A stretch of DNA of 64,000 nucleotides. It comes from Bacillus benzoevorans (GTDB lineage Bacteria > Bacillota > Bacilli > Bacillales > Cytobacillaceae). Below the pieces are notes generated by a model that worked only from the letters and a program-made list of their open reading frames with translations, searched no databases and was not told where the DNA came from. Shown piece after piece: positions 17,440 to 26,577 of this stretch. Made by a program: the position numbers and the translations under genes. Each line of letters starts with the position of its first letter. The stretch's first letter is position 1. The stretch covers positions 420,938 through 484,937 of the forward strand of contig NZ_JACHGK010000002.1 in NCBI RefSeq assembly GCF_014207535.1, written 5' to 3'.

Positions 17440-18579
17440 CTAATCTATTGCTATCACATCTGATAGTTCAGGCTCAAAAACAGATTGAATCTCCTGGTAA
17501 CCATCATTTTCTGTGTAAGCCTCTTCTCGTTCAAAGCCAAATGGCTCCAATATCGGCAGATCATTCGTAGAGAACAAAAATGCCTCTTCTGTTGCAGATG
17601 TATTCACATGCTCATGCCATGTCCAGACCGGCAGTGCGAAGAAATCCCCCTCTTCCCAATCGAAACGAACACCGTTCATCACCGTATATCCGCTGCCTTT
17701 GTACACATGATAAACCGTGCTGTGCACATGTCGATGTGCTTTCCCCTTATAATGAATTGGCAGCCTTTGCATTCTCGCTCCTACTCTTCCGTTGGCGTCT
17801 TTACCTGTGGACGGATTGATATATTCCACAGCGAATCCGTCGAATGGATCTGGAGCAAATTCACTTTGTCCATCCAGGGCTTGCTTCGTCAAATCCCATG
17901 TATATCGTCCAAGCGGTGCGGGAGAAGGCTTGCGATCAGAAATTGGTCGCACCATACCACCCGCATACCGCTTTGTACCGTAATCTACTGGAAATTCAAC
18001 CGGTTGCTGCTCCTGCGGATACAATTCAAAAAAGGAGCTTGTCAGTGCAGAAGTGAAAGGGATATCTAAACAGTCCATCCAGAGGACCGTTTCGTTTCCT
18101 TCATTAACATGATCGTGCCAGCACCACTCCGGTGTAATAACGTAATCTCCCGGTTCGAAAGGATATTTCACACCGTTCACAATGCCGGATGCACCATGAC
18201 CTTCCATAATAAACCTTAGCGCTGAAGTCATATGCCTGTGAGATGGAGCAATTTCCCCTGGATTAAGCGCTTGAACGGCTGCATACAGCGTTTGCGTTGC
18301 CCCACCCCAACCATGTGGCTCCAAATGCTTCATACCTGGATTGATTAAATATACGGCTCGCCGATCAATGGATCCCGTACCTACCTCGAGCAGCGCCTTG
18401 GCTTTATCCAAGGCTCCGAGAATCTGCCCTTTTTTCCACAAATATGGAACCGCTCGCGGCTTTGGCTGAGATGAACTGAACACTGAAGCCCATAATGGAC
18501 CCATATTCTTATCTTTCAGCTCTTGGTGGAAATCCAGCAATTCTGGTGTCCATTGTTGTTTTGATTTATGTTCCGACAT
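17440..18579 (-). CDS. Gentisate 1,2-dioxygenase (bicupin)
   Basis: The 379-residue protein has two cupin domains. In the N-terminal cupin the Fe(II) ligands are likely in APSHRHMTSALRF (His 114 and 116) and WCWHDHVNE (His 155, 157). The second cupin keeps AHRHVHSTVYHVYKG and VWTWHEHVN. Gentisate dioxygenase opens gentisate to maleylpyruvate using O2. Length and the CWHDHVN motif fit this family; 1-hydroxy-2-naphthoate and salicylate dioxygenases are related alternatives. It precedes the flavin hydroxylase on the same strand and probably shares its transcript. Confidence 0.88.
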   Translation of the reverse strand: MSEHKSKQQWTPELLDFHQELKDKNMGPLWASVFSSSQPKPRAVPYLWKKGQILGALDKAKALLEVGTGSIDRRAVYLINPGMKHLEPHGWGGATQTLYAAVQALNPGEIAPSHRHMTSALRFIMEGHGASGIVNGVKYPFEPGDYVITPEWCWHDHVNEGNETVLWMDCLDIPFTSALTSSFFELYPQEQQPVEFPVDYGTKRYAGGMVRPISDRKPSPAPLGRYTWDLTKQALDGQSEFAPDPFDGFAVEYINPSTGKDANGRVGARMQRLPIHYKGKAHRHVHSTVYHVYKGSGYTVMNGVRFDWEEGDFFALPVWTWHEHVNTSATEEAFLFSTNDLPILEPFGFEREEAYTENDGYQEIQSVFEPELSDVIAID

Positions 18580-18724
18580 ATACCTTCCTCTCTTTCCTAA
18601 TAACGTACCGTAACAATAAAGTCATTTAAGTAGAATCTAATCGCGATCTAAATAAGTAGTGAATCTTAAAAGCAAGGGCAATAACCCCTCTAGAAGTTGC
18701 AATATTCAGATATTCTGACTTCTA

Positions 18725-18913
18725 TTAAACAATATTTCTTTTGTTTCTTTTTTTATAGAAAAGTTTTTGATAAATCATGATGAGTTTATCTAATTCCTGA
18801 CTATGATAAATGGTTCGATGGCTATTTAAACCAGTTGTTGCAGCAGACCGGATCATTTTATTTCTCAGTTCATTAATCTTTAGTTCTAATCTATCTTTTT
18901 CCGTATCAACCAT
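18725..18913 (-). CDS. Spo0E-like aspartyl-phosphate phosphatase
   Basis: This small protein (62 residues from 18913) has the Spo0E family signature SQELD followed by KLIMIYQKL, preceded by a helix LELKINELRNKM. Spo0E-like proteins dephosphorylate Spo0A-P and restrain sporulation. The second Met (18913) is preferred: GGGAG lies seven bases before it, while the ATG at 18934 has no site. The gene sits alone between the FAH hydrolase and gentisate dioxygenase genes, with about 100-150 bases on either side. Its presence supports a spore-forming host. Confidence 0.8.
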   Translation of the reverse strand: MVDTEKDRLELKINELRNKMIRSAATTGLNSHRTIYHSQELDKLIMIYQKLFYKKRNKRNIV

Positions 18914-19032
18914 ATGAATACTCCCTGTTGCCATTCCATTCTTGTTAACTATTGATATATTAAATACATAATGGCTTTACTTTTAAATCTTTAGCTGTTT
19001 TGAATGATTTAATTAGTAGACAAATAATATGG

Positions 19033-19866
19033 TTAAATGCCGGGTTTGTAGTCTACTTGTACGCGAAATTCACCAATTCTTTCGATGTGAATGCGTACAG
19101 TATCTCCTTTTGCAATGGGGGCAACTCCCTCCGGTGTACCAGTTGTGACAATATCCCCTGGGAGCAGCGTCATTACACTGGATGCTGCCTCAAAGAACTT
19201 ATAGCAATCGTAAATGAGAGCCCTTGTATTAGCCGATTGTCTAATTTCATCGTTTACCCAGAGATCCATCTGCAGTTGGTTTGGATTCTCCACTTCGTCA
19301 CCCGTCACAATCCACGGACCTATTGGGGTAAATGTATCGAAGGATTTGCGCCATGGGCGATCTTCCTTGCCGCGAACCGTAATGTCCATTAATGCCAGAT
19401 ACCCGAAGATGTACTTTGACGCATCCTCCGCCTTTACATCCTTGGCCTCTTTACCGACTACGAAGGCAATCTCCGCTTCATGATCCACTCTTCGGTCTCT
19501 GAACGGCAATAGTACCGTTTGGTCCGGCCCAATAATCGAAGAAGGCGATTTGAGGAAAAAGCCTAGTCCGTCCACCGTTAATGCGGTGTTCATCTCTTGT
19601 TTGTGCAGGATATAATTGATAGGTGCTGCAACGATTTTACTTGGATTTGGAACAGGAGCACGAAGCGCTACGTCCGATACAGGATATACAGGGCAAGAGC
19701 TGAGACCTGCTTCAATCTTTGGTTTCAAAGCTTCGAATTCTCCCATTAGCCTGACTAGGGAGGCTTGCGGTTCCCCGTTGTTCCAAGCTGTTAATTCAGT
19801 AATATCGATTATATTGCTGCCATCGACAACACCAACGCGATTTTCGTTGAACAATGCGATTTTCAT
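19033..19866 (-). CDS. Fumarylacetoacetate hydrolase family protein (probable fumaryl- or maleylpyruvate hydrolase)
   Basis: A 277-residue FAH-fold enzyme. The metal ligands are expected in VDHEAEIAFVVG (the E-x-E pair) and the following Asp in LALMDITVRG. TGTPEGVAP near the C-terminus is the usual family ending. In gentisate catabolism such enzymes hydrolyse fumarylpyruvate to fumarate and pyruvate. No maleylpyruvate isomerase (glutathione- or mycothiol-dependent) is visible in the cluster, so it may act directly on maleylpyruvate to give maleate and pyruvate. The gene follows the MmgE/PrpD gene by 34 bases. Confidence 0.85.
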   Translation of the reverse strand: MKIALFNENRVGVVDGSNIIDITELTAWNNGEPQASLVRLMGEFEALKPKIEAGLSSCPVYPVSDVALRAPVPNPSKIVAAPINYILHKQEMNTALTVDGLGFFLKSPSSIIGPDQTVLLPFRDRRVDHEAEIAFVVGKEAKDVKAEDASKYIFGYLALMDITVRGKEDRPWRKSFDTFTPIGPWIVTGDEVENPNQLQMDLWVNDEIRQSANTRALIYDCYKFFEAASSVMTLLPGDIVTTGTPEGVAPIAKGDTVRIHIERIGEFRVQVDYKPGI

Positions 19867-19900
19867 AATTATACTCCTTCCATTTGATTCCCTTAATGAA

Positions 19901-21364
19901 TCAAATCATCTGTTTTGTTGGTTTATAATCATACAATTGTTTGTATATCTCGTTCATCCAATCACTAAAGCATGTGTATGAGTCGATTCGCAAACCTTGA
20001 TCATATAGTTCATGAGCGATAACCCCCATGCTGCCATGTTTAAGTGATTGGGCATAGTGGCTTAAGCAGCTGTTCCACTTCCCACGATGCTCTGCTTCAC
20101 TCAGCGGTTTTTCTTTGGAACCTGGTGCGTGTTGAACCGTTTTTTCATACACTTGCCCATTCTTTGTTTTTATTCTAATTTCTACCGCTAATCTTCGATT
20201 AAGCTGCTTGTCTAGCTCAGATTCCTGCAATTCCAACAATTTGACCGCAGGAAGCAGCTTCTGAATGTCTGCACGGAGCACTTGATTATCCTCAAAGCTG
20301 CTCAGCTTCACATATCCGTCGGCTATCGCCGCCAGTACGGTATATTCCGCACTGAACTTTCCCTGTAATCCTGTTATTGGCCTGGAATGAACTAAAGGCA
20401 AGAGACTTTTCGGCTGTGCTTGAAGCACAATTTCTTCTACATCCTCTAGGCTCAACTGATGCTCCTCTTTGAGGTCCAGCGCACCTTGGATAAAGCGGTG
20501 CGTACCAAAGCAGCAAGGGAACTTCTTAAATGATAGTCCTTCTAACATATCGTAAGGCTGTCCGAATAGGATGGAGTCCATCGTTTTTTGGGTCTCCTCT
20601 TCGTCGGCCCCGCCGCTAAATGCCATGAAAAAGCCGCGTTTTCCAAAAATATCAGTATTCCCTGTAAAGCCCTGTTGTGCTAAGAGTGCTGCCTGAATGC
20701 CGTGTGATGCTGACAATCCAACATGCAGTGACTTCGTCATAGAGCCGAAATTCTTTTGCAGCCCTCCAGTCATGGATGCAGCAATGGCCAAAGCATGGGA
20801 GCATTGCTCATCATTGAGATGAAGCAAATAGGAAGAAGACGCCGCCGCTCCAATCGTGCCCAATGTATCGGTTGCATGCCAGCCGAGATGATAATGTCGG
20901 ATTCCCATCACCTGCCCAATGCGGATCATGACTTCTGTGCCAATACTATAGGCCGTAATGACTTCCTTACCCGAGCTTTTAAGCTTCTCGGCAAGAGGCG
21001 TTATCGCAGACAGAATCGGAGCGCTGGGATGGATGACGACACCAACAGAAGCATCGTCATAATCCAACACATGGGAAGCCGTTCCATTAATGATGGCTGC
21101 TTTATCGCAATCAGTCTTCACTGGCTCCCCCCAAAGAGAGGAGACACCACCCTGCTCGCTCACCTGCGAGACATATACCTTTTTTGCCTTTTCGACGGCA
21201 GTTTCATTCCACCCGGCTAAGGCTACCCCGACGGTATCAATCACAGCCCGCTTTGCTAATTCCACCATTTCCTCTGGAAGCTGTTCATAGGATGTTCCCG
21301 TAATAAAAGCAGTGAGCTTTGTCATCAAGTTATTGATTTTTCCATCTTGGTTTACGCTTTTCAT
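19901..21364 (-). CDS. MmgE/PrpD family protein
   Basis: The 487-residue protein belongs to the MmgE/PrpD family, which includes 2-methylcitrate dehydratase and cis-aconitate decarboxylase. Recognisable blocks are HVLDYDDASVGVVIHPSAP near residue 95, GWHATDTLGTIGAAA near 160, and KSLHVGLSASHGIQAALLA near 210. The ATG at 21364 overlaps the enoyl-CoA hydratase gene by 35 bases and has GGGAGTGG nine bases before it; a later in-frame ATG lacks a site. Substrate preference inside this family cannot be assigned by eye. The neighbouring aconitase and tricarboxylate-type transporter make a tri- or dicarboxylate plausible. Confidence 0.82.
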   Translation of the reverse strand: MKSVNQDGKINNLMTKLTAFITGTSYEQLPEEMVELAKRAVIDTVGVALAGWNETAVEKAKKVYVSQVSEQGGVSSLWGEPVKTDCDKAAIINGTASHVLDYDDASVGVVIHPSAPILSAITPLAEKLKSSGKEVITAYSIGTEVMIRIGQVMGIRHYHLGWHATDTLGTIGAAASSSYLLHLNDEQCSHALAIAASMTGGLQKNFGSMTKSLHVGLSASHGIQAALLAQQGFTGNTDIFGKRGFFMAFSGGADEEETQKTMDSILFGQPYDMLEGLSFKKFPCCFGTHRFIQGALDLKEEHQLSLEDVEEIVLQAQPKSLLPLVHSRPITGLQGKFSAEYTVLAAIADGYVKLSSFEDNQVLRADIQKLLPAVKLLELQESELDKQLNRRLAVEIRIKTKNGQVYEKTVQHAPGSKEKPLSEAEHRGKWNSCLSHYAQSLKHGSMGVIAHELYDQGLRIDSYTCFSDWMNEIYKQLYDYKPTKQMI

Positions 21365-22136
21365 TAAAAGCTGCCACTCCCTCTAACCGGTCTTCTGATG
21401 TTACCAGTTGGTTGTATGCTGCAATATCCAGAGCGTAAGCAGTATGATAATCTGTTTCAGATCCCTGATTAATAGAGACCTTTGCCGCTCTTACAGCCAT
21501 CGGAGCGGTTTCTGCAATCATGTTGGCCAATTCCAGAGCGGTTTCCAGCGCTTTTCCCTTGGCAACGACACGGTTAACTATGCCCCATTCATATGCTAAT
21601 GCCGCGTCAATTTTTCGGCCTGTATAGATAAGCTCCTTCGCTCGACGTACCCCTATCGCACGGGCTAGATTTTGCAGCCCTCCGCCTCCCGGTAAAATTC
21701 CTCTCAATGCTTCCGACAAGCCGAAAACGGCATTTTCCGAGGCGATAATAAAATCTGTTGATAGTGCCAATTCACATCCTCCGGCAAGTGCATATCCTTC
21801 CACTGCGGCGATGATAGGTACTGGGAAATCCCGCGTCAACAGGACCAAGTCCTCAATGATATGATGCTGTCGTTTCCACGTGCCGTCGCTCATTCCGTTA
21901 CGTTCCTTTAAATCGCCTCCGGTACTGAACGCTCTTTCTCCTGCACCGGTAATTACAACGCATCTTAACTCTTCGTTGTAGGCCTGCTCGCGAAACAGCG
22001 AAAGCCTCTCCTCGAGCATTTTGGTATTCATTGCATTCATGACTTCAGGCCTGTTGAGCGTAACAACCAGAATTTCGTTTTTTTCTCCTCTATATTCAAC
22101 CTGCAACATTTCATAGGATTCTTTCACTATCCTCAC
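21330..22136 (-). CDS. Enoyl-CoA hydratase/isomerase
   Basis: A 268-residue crotonase-fold protein. The oxyanion-hole region is AFSTGGDLKER, and both catalytic Glu positions appear kept: CELALS in ALAGGCELALS, and SEALRGILPGGGG. It would hydrate an enoyl-CoA made by the adjacent acyl-CoA dehydrogenase. I place the start at a GTG (22136), six bases after AGGTGGGAG and 29 bases after the dehydrogenase stop. The frame is open further upstream inside that gene, but the extra residues do not look like the family. Confidence 0.85.
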   Translation of the reverse strand: MRIVKESYEMLQVEYRGEKNEILVVTLNRPEVMNAMNTKMLEERLSLFREQAYNEELRCVVITGAGERAFSTGGDLKERNGMSDGTWKRQHHIIEDLVLLTRDFPVPIIAAVEGYALAGGCELALSTDFIIASENAVFGLSEALRGILPGGGGLQNLARAIGVRRAKELIYTGRKIDAALAYEWGIVNRVVAKGKALETALELANMIAETAPMAVRAAKVSINQGSETDYHTAYALDIAAYNQLVTSEDRLEGVAAFNEKRKPRWKNQ

Positions 22137-22165
22137 AGTAATCTCCCACCTTTCTTGAATCTCTC

Positions 22166-23326
22166 TTAATACGATCTTGGCATTTTCAATACGTGTTGGC
22201 CTACATAGCTTAAGATTAGATTGGAGGAGATTGGGGCAATCTTCATCATTCTTGCTTGCATCCACTTACGGTTGATGTGGTACTCATTTGCTGCAGCATA
22301 GCCGCCGTGCGTTTGCATACACGCTTCAGCCGCATGATAAGCAGCCTCTGAGCAGAGGTACTTCGCCATATTTGCTTCTGCACCAGCCTGTAAATTGTTA
22401 TCGAATTTAGTTGCTGCTTTATACATAAGCGCCTCCGCAGCTTGAAGCTCCATATAGGCTTGCGCAATCGGGAACTGGATGCCTTGGTTTTGACCGATTG
22501 GACGGTTAAAGACAACACGTTCGTTAGCATACTTAACTGCCTGATCAATAAACCACTTACCATTACCAAGCGCGGAACCGGATACAAGAATCCTTTCTGC
22601 AACCATTCCGTCCATTACGCAGTAAAGTCCTCTTCCTTCTTCACCAATCAAGCATTCCTCAGGTACTTCAAGGTCATTGAAGAACAATTGATTCGTGTCT
22701 CCGCCCAGCATAGTCGAGATTTTCGTTGATTCAATACCGTTTCCAACCTCACGGGTGTCAATTAAGAACAAGCTGATCCCATGCGTTCTCTTTTCTACTT
22801 TGTCAAGCGGTGTTGTACGAGCAAGAAGCAGCATCAAATCTGTGTTGTTGAAACGGGAGATAAAGATTTTTTGTCCGTTAATAATGTAACGGTCTCCCTT
22901 TTTCTCAGCGAAGGTTTTGATTTTAGTCGTGTCCGTGCCAGCATCAGGCTCTGTAACCGCAAACGTTTGCAGTCTTAAGGAACCATCCGCAATTTGCGGT
23001 AAATATTTGCGCTTTTGTTCCTCACTTCCGTGTCTGAGAAGTGCACCCATCGTATACATTTGTGCATGAACCTGATTGGAGTTACCACCTGAACGATTGA
23101 CTTCTTCGAGGATAATAGCTCCCTCTGTAAACCCTAACCCCGAGCCGCCGTACTCCTCCGGAACCAGTGCCCCTAACCAGCCTGCGTCACTCATGGCTTT
23201 TACAAATTCTGTCGGATAAGTATGTTCCTCATGGGATTGTCTCCAATAATCTAAATCAAACCGGGAGCAAACCTCTCTCACTCCGTCGCGAATATCATTC
23301 TGTAGGTCAGTAAATTCAAAATCCAT
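22166..23326 (-). CDS. Acyl-CoA dehydrogenase
   Basis: The 386-residue flavoprotein shows the standard acyl-CoA dehydrogenase pattern: LVPEEYGGSGLG near 54, FAVTEPDAGTD near 118, and QTHGGYAAANEYHINRKW near 345, where the Glu of the EYxxxR segment matches the catalytic base position in short- and medium-chain enzymes. It oxidises an acyl-CoA to the 2-enoyl-CoA and passes electrons to ETF, whose genes are 3 kb upstream in the same run. Chain type is not evident; with CoA-transferases and HMG-CoA-lyase-like partners a branched or dicarboxylic acyl-CoA is likely. Confidence 0.9.
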   Translation of the reverse strand: MDFEFTDLQNDIRDGVREVCSRFDLDYWRQSHEEHTYPTEFVKAMSDAGWLGALVPEEYGGSGLGFTEGAIILEEVNRSGGNSNQVHAQMYTMGALLRHGSEEQKRKYLPQIADGSLRLQTFAVTEPDAGTDTTKIKTFAEKKGDRYIINGQKIFISRFNNTDLMLLLARTTPLDKVEKRTHGISLFLIDTREVGNGIESTKISTMLGGDTNQLFFNDLEVPEECLIGEEGRGLYCVMDGMVAERILVSGSALGNGKWFIDQAVKYANERVVFNRPIGQNQGIQFPIAQAYMELQAAEALMYKAATKFDNNLQAGAEANMAKYLCSEAAYHAAEACMQTHGGYAAANEYHINRKWMQARMMKIAPISSNLILSYVGQHVLKMPRSY

Positions 23327-23368
23327 CTTTTATTCCTCCATATTCAATGAATATATTTTTCTATTAAT

Positions 23369-24337
23369 TTATGATCCTTGTACCTGCATCCAGGATTTCG
23401 GTCTGATTTCGGGAAGAACCCCGCCCCTTGACAGATGCCCAGGGAGCTCCCGCCCTACAATCCTTTCAGCCATCTTGGAGCATTCTACTAAAGCCTTCAG
23501 GTTAAGTCCTGTTTCAATGCCCATTTCCGCGCATAGAAATGCGACGTCCTCTGTAGAAATATTTCCTGGCGCCCCTTTCACTGCTGCAAATGGACAGCCT
23601 CCAAGGCCTGCAACCGCTGTATCAAATTCCCACAGTCCTTCCTGAAGGGCTGCGTAAACGTTTGCGAGACCAAGGCCGCGTGTATCATGTAAATGCAAAT
23701 GAATTTGCAGCTCCGGCCATTTATCCTGAATGGCACGAACAGTTGTTTTAATCTGTTCCGGGTTGGCCCAGCCCATCGTATCGGCTAGCTTGACCTTCTG
23801 AATCCGTTCTCCATAGCTTTCTGCTAAGGATATAACCTTGCCCATGATATCCAACAAATGGTCTAAGTAAATGTATCCTTCAAAGTTGCAGCCAAAGGAA
23901 GCCATGAATCCCATCTGTTTCACTTCAATGCCTGCATTCTTATAGGCCTCAATCCATTCTGGCAGTGTTTCGAGCATTTCACTCGTCGATTTATTCATAT
24001 TCCGCTTTGAAAAAGCATTACTTGCAGATAGGACAAGACTTCCATCCAATGTCACGTTATTGGACAGTGCCCGCTCAAGCCCTTTCAAATTCAGATATGC
24101 CGCGCGATAGGCCACCCCCGGCACTCGATCAATATGCGCCAATACCATTTCTGCATCTGCCATCTGAGGCACCCATTTCGGACTAACAAAGGAAGTAACT
24201 TCAATGTTTTTGAGTCCAGTCTGGCTCAGCGAATTAATAAAGCTAATTTTATCTTCGGTTGGAATCTTGCTTGCTTCCGATTGGAAGCCCTCCCTTGGCC
24301 CTACCTCATACAATTCAACGTGTTGGGGTAATTTCAT
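23369..24337 (-). CDS. HMG-CoA lyase-like enzyme 2
   Basis: A 322-residue DRE-TIM metallolyase, different from copy 1. It has VGPREGFQSE in place of PRDGFQ, HLHDTRGLGLAN for the metal His, and GLGGCPFAAVKGAPGN. The Cys loop is two residues longer than in classical HMG-CoA lyase (CPYAPGASGN), a form seen in lyase-like proteins next to CaiB/BaiF genes. It probably cleaves another 3-hydroxyacyl-CoA. The ATG at 24337 is chosen because GGAGG lies six bases upstream, beside the stop of CoA-transferase 2. Confidence 0.85.
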   Translation of the reverse strand: MKLPQHVELYEVGPREGFQSEASKIPTEDKISFINSLSQTGLKNIEVTSFVSPKWVPQMADAEMVLAHIDRVPGVAYRAAYLNLKGLERALSNNVTLDGSLVLSASNAFSKRNMNKSTSEMLETLPEWIEAYKNAGIEVKQMGFMASFGCNFEGYIYLDHLLDIMGKVISLAESYGERIQKVKLADTMGWANPEQIKTTVRAIQDKWPELQIHLHLHDTRGLGLANVYAALQEGLWEFDTAVAGLGGCPFAAVKGAPGNISTEDVAFLCAEMGIETGLNLKALVECSKMAERIVGRELPGHLSRGGVLPEIRPKSWMQVQGS

Positions 24338-24347
24338 ACTCTGCCTC

Positions 24348-25541
24348 CTAACCAATAATGCTCTTACTCTTGAGCTGCTCCAATGCTTCTTTTGAGTAAT
24401 TTAATGAGCTAAGAATTTCATCCGTATGCTCCCCCAAGAGCGGTGGTAAACATTGAAGATTACCTCGTTCTTCATTGATTCGGAATGGTAAATCGACCAT
24501 TCGAAAATCAGAAACGCGGAAACCTTCAACTGGTTTAATCAGGGAAAGCGCATTCACCTGTTCATCACGGAGTACCCGATCCAGTGTATTGATTGGGCAG
24601 CTTGGTACATTGTATTTCGCCATTAAGCTGACGAGGTCATCCACCTCATAGCGCAAGGTGCATTCTTCTATTATTCTGTGAAGCTCTTTACGATTTTCAA
24701 CTCTTGCAGAATTGGTTTCAAAGCGAGGATCCTCGACTAGCTCTGGCATTTGCAGTGCTGCACATAAATTCTTGAACAGTCGATTGTTCCCAGCGGCAAT
24801 AATTGCCCATTGCTCCCCTTTTGTTTTAAAAGCCTCATAAGGTGCCGTAGTCGCCATTCCTGTTCCCATCTTCCTTGGAAGATTTCCGGATGCCATGTAC
24901 GTTGAAAGCTGTAATGTAACCCATGCAACACCCGTTTCTAATAGACTGTTTGCTACTTTGCAGCCTCTACCGGTTTGATTGCGTTGGTGAAGGGCGCTTA
25001 GAATACCAATTAGAGACCACATGCCTGTCGCCATATCTACAATCGATACACCAACGCGAGCTGGGTCATCCCCCTCATTCCCTGTCAAGCTCATAATGCC
25101 GCTGTATGCCTGAATTAATGGGTCGTAGCCAGGCTTGTTTTTCATTTTTCCTTTATCACCAAACGCACTAATTGCCGCGTATATTAAAGAAGGATTGATT
25201 TCGGATAATGTCTCATAGCCGAGCCCGCGGGATTCTTCACTTCCAGGCTTCAAGCTATGGATAAAGATGTCTGCTTTTCCGCATAATTCATGCACAATTT
25301 TCTGACCATCTGGATGATTAAGGTCAACACAAAGACTTTGCTTATTTCGATTTAACGCTAGGAAGGTGGATGATTCTCCTCCCCATAATGGCGGATGCCA
25401 GTGCCTCGTATCATCTCCATGCCCCGGCCGTTCAATTTTGATGACCGTCGCTCCTAAATCACCTAACATTTGTGAACAAAACGGACCTGCCACATTTTGC
25501 GTAATATCTATGACTGTAAGACCAGAAAGAATATTAGCCAT
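24348..25541 (-). CDS. CaiB/BaiF-type (class III) CoA-transferase 2
   Basis: The 397-residue protein has LTVIDITQNVAGPFC (8-22), GDLGATVIKIERPGHGDDTR, LNRNKQSLCVDL and a probable catalytic Asp in SIVDMATGMWS near residue 168. It is clearly diverged from CoA-transferase 1. It is followed directly by HMG-CoA-lyase-like enzyme 2, so each transferase is paired with its own lyase. It sits between ETF alpha and that lyase. The acid acceptor is unknown. Confidence 0.88.
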   Translation of the reverse strand: MANILSGLTVIDITQNVAGPFCSQMLGDLGATVIKIERPGHGDDTRHWHPPLWGGESSTFLALNRNKQSLCVDLNHPDGQKIVHELCGKADIFIHSLKPGSEESRGLGYETLSEINPSLIYAAISAFGDKGKMKNKPGYDPLIQAYSGIMSLTGNEGDDPARVGVSIVDMATGMWSLIGILSALHQRNQTGRGCKVANSLLETGVAWVTLQLSTYMASGNLPRKMGTGMATTAPYEAFKTKGEQWAIIAAGNNRLFKNLCAALQMPELVEDPRFETNSARVENRKELHRIIEECTLRYEVDDLVSLMAKYNVPSCPINTLDRVLRDEQVNALSLIKPVEGFRVSDFRMVDLPFRINEERGNLQCLPPLLGEHTDEILSSLNYSKEALEQLKSKSIIG

Positions 25542-25566
25542 ATTGTTTTCTCCTCTCTCTTTCGCT

Positions 25567-26538
25567 TTATACTGGAACCTTCTTGAACTCTTCTGTCAAC
25601 ATTGGAACTACTTCAAATAAGTCCCCTACAATTCCATAATCAGCCACTTTGAAAATCGGCGCTTCCGGATCCTTATTGATCGCTACGATAATTTTAGAAT
25701 TAGACATTCCAGCCAAATGCTGAACCGCACCGGAAATGCCGCAAGCAATATATAAATCAGGTGTTACCACTTTCCCGGTCTGACCTACCTGCATCGAGTA
25801 ATCGCAATAGCCTGCATCACAAGCCCCCCGGGATGCACCAACAGCAGCGCCCAGTGCATTTGCTAATTCTTTAATCGGATTGAATCCTTCTGCACTTTTC
25901 AATCCACGGCCACCCGAAACAATAATTTTAGCCTCTGTTAAATCAATCGTGCCTGCTGTCTTTTTGACAATATCTTTAATGACCGTGCGAATATCCTTAA
26001 TGTCCGCTTTATATTCAATCGTCTCTGCCGTATGCCCAGCATCCGGTACACCTTTGTCGATATTATTAGAACGAATAGTCGCAAATAAGATTCCATCTGT
26101 TATTCTTTTCTTTTGAAATGCTTTCCCTGCGTAAATCGGACGAACAAAGACTACTTCATCCCCATTCACTTCAAGGTCGGTACAATCAGACACTAAGCCA
26201 AATCCTAGACGAGCTGCTACCCTTGGTGCCAAATCACGTCCTAAAGCTGTATGTCCAATCAGCACGGCGTCAGGGTTTACAATATGAAATACCTCTGTGA
26301 ACGCTTGCGAAAAAGCATCCGTCGAGTAAGTATTTAACTCCTCGTTAGTAACAAGGTACACTTGTTCTGCTCCATATTGCGCCAGCTGTCCTGCGTCTTC
26401 GTTATTCCCCTGGCCAAATAATACTGCAGTTACTTTCCCGCCAGACGCTATTTTTTTTGCAGCAGCAAGCGCTTCAAATGATACATTTCTTAGACTTCCA
26501 TTTCGTTTTTCTGCAACAACTAACACATTTTTGCTCAT
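25567..26538 (-). CDS. etfA: Electron transfer flavoprotein alpha subunit
   Basis: A 323-residue ETF alpha. Landmarks are IVSGGRGL near 210, GASRGACDAGY (FAD-binding domain, near 240), TGKVVTPDLYIACGISGAVQH in two parts near 260-280, and the closing DYGIVGDLFEVVP. It carries FAD and accepts electrons from acyl-CoA dehydrogenases. The ATG at 26538 follows AAGGAGGAAGGCATCA; 11 extra in-frame residues upstream are not used. It follows etfB by 39 bases. Confidence 0.93.
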   Translation of the reverse strand: MSKNVLVVAEKRNGSLRNVSFEALAAAKKIASGGKVTAVLFGQGNNEDAGQLAQYGAEQVYLVTNEELNTYSTDAFSQAFTEVFHIVNPDAVLIGHTALGRDLAPRVAARLGFGLVSDCTDLEVNGDEVVFVRPIYAGKAFQKKRITDGILFATIRSNNIDKGVPDAGHTAETIEYKADIKDIRTVIKDIVKKTAGTIDLTEAKIIVSGGRGLKSAEGFNPIKELANALGAAVGASRGACDAGYCDYSMQVGQTGKVVTPDLYIACGISGAVQHLAGMSNSKIIVAINKDPEAPIFKVADYGIVGDLFEVVPMLTEEFKKVPV

Positions 26539-26577
26539 TGATGCCTTCCTCCTTAAATATTCATTATCCACATGTGA

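Noticed and set aside
17485..18069. A 194-codon plus-strand frame opposite gentisate dioxygenase
   Set aside because: It is antisense to a strongly supported gene, has no ribosome site and no family features.
22137..22265. Longer start for enoyl-CoA hydratase inside the acyl-CoA dehydrogenase gene
   Set aside because: The overlap would be 100 bases and the extra residues look unlike the family; the GTG at 22136 has a strong site.
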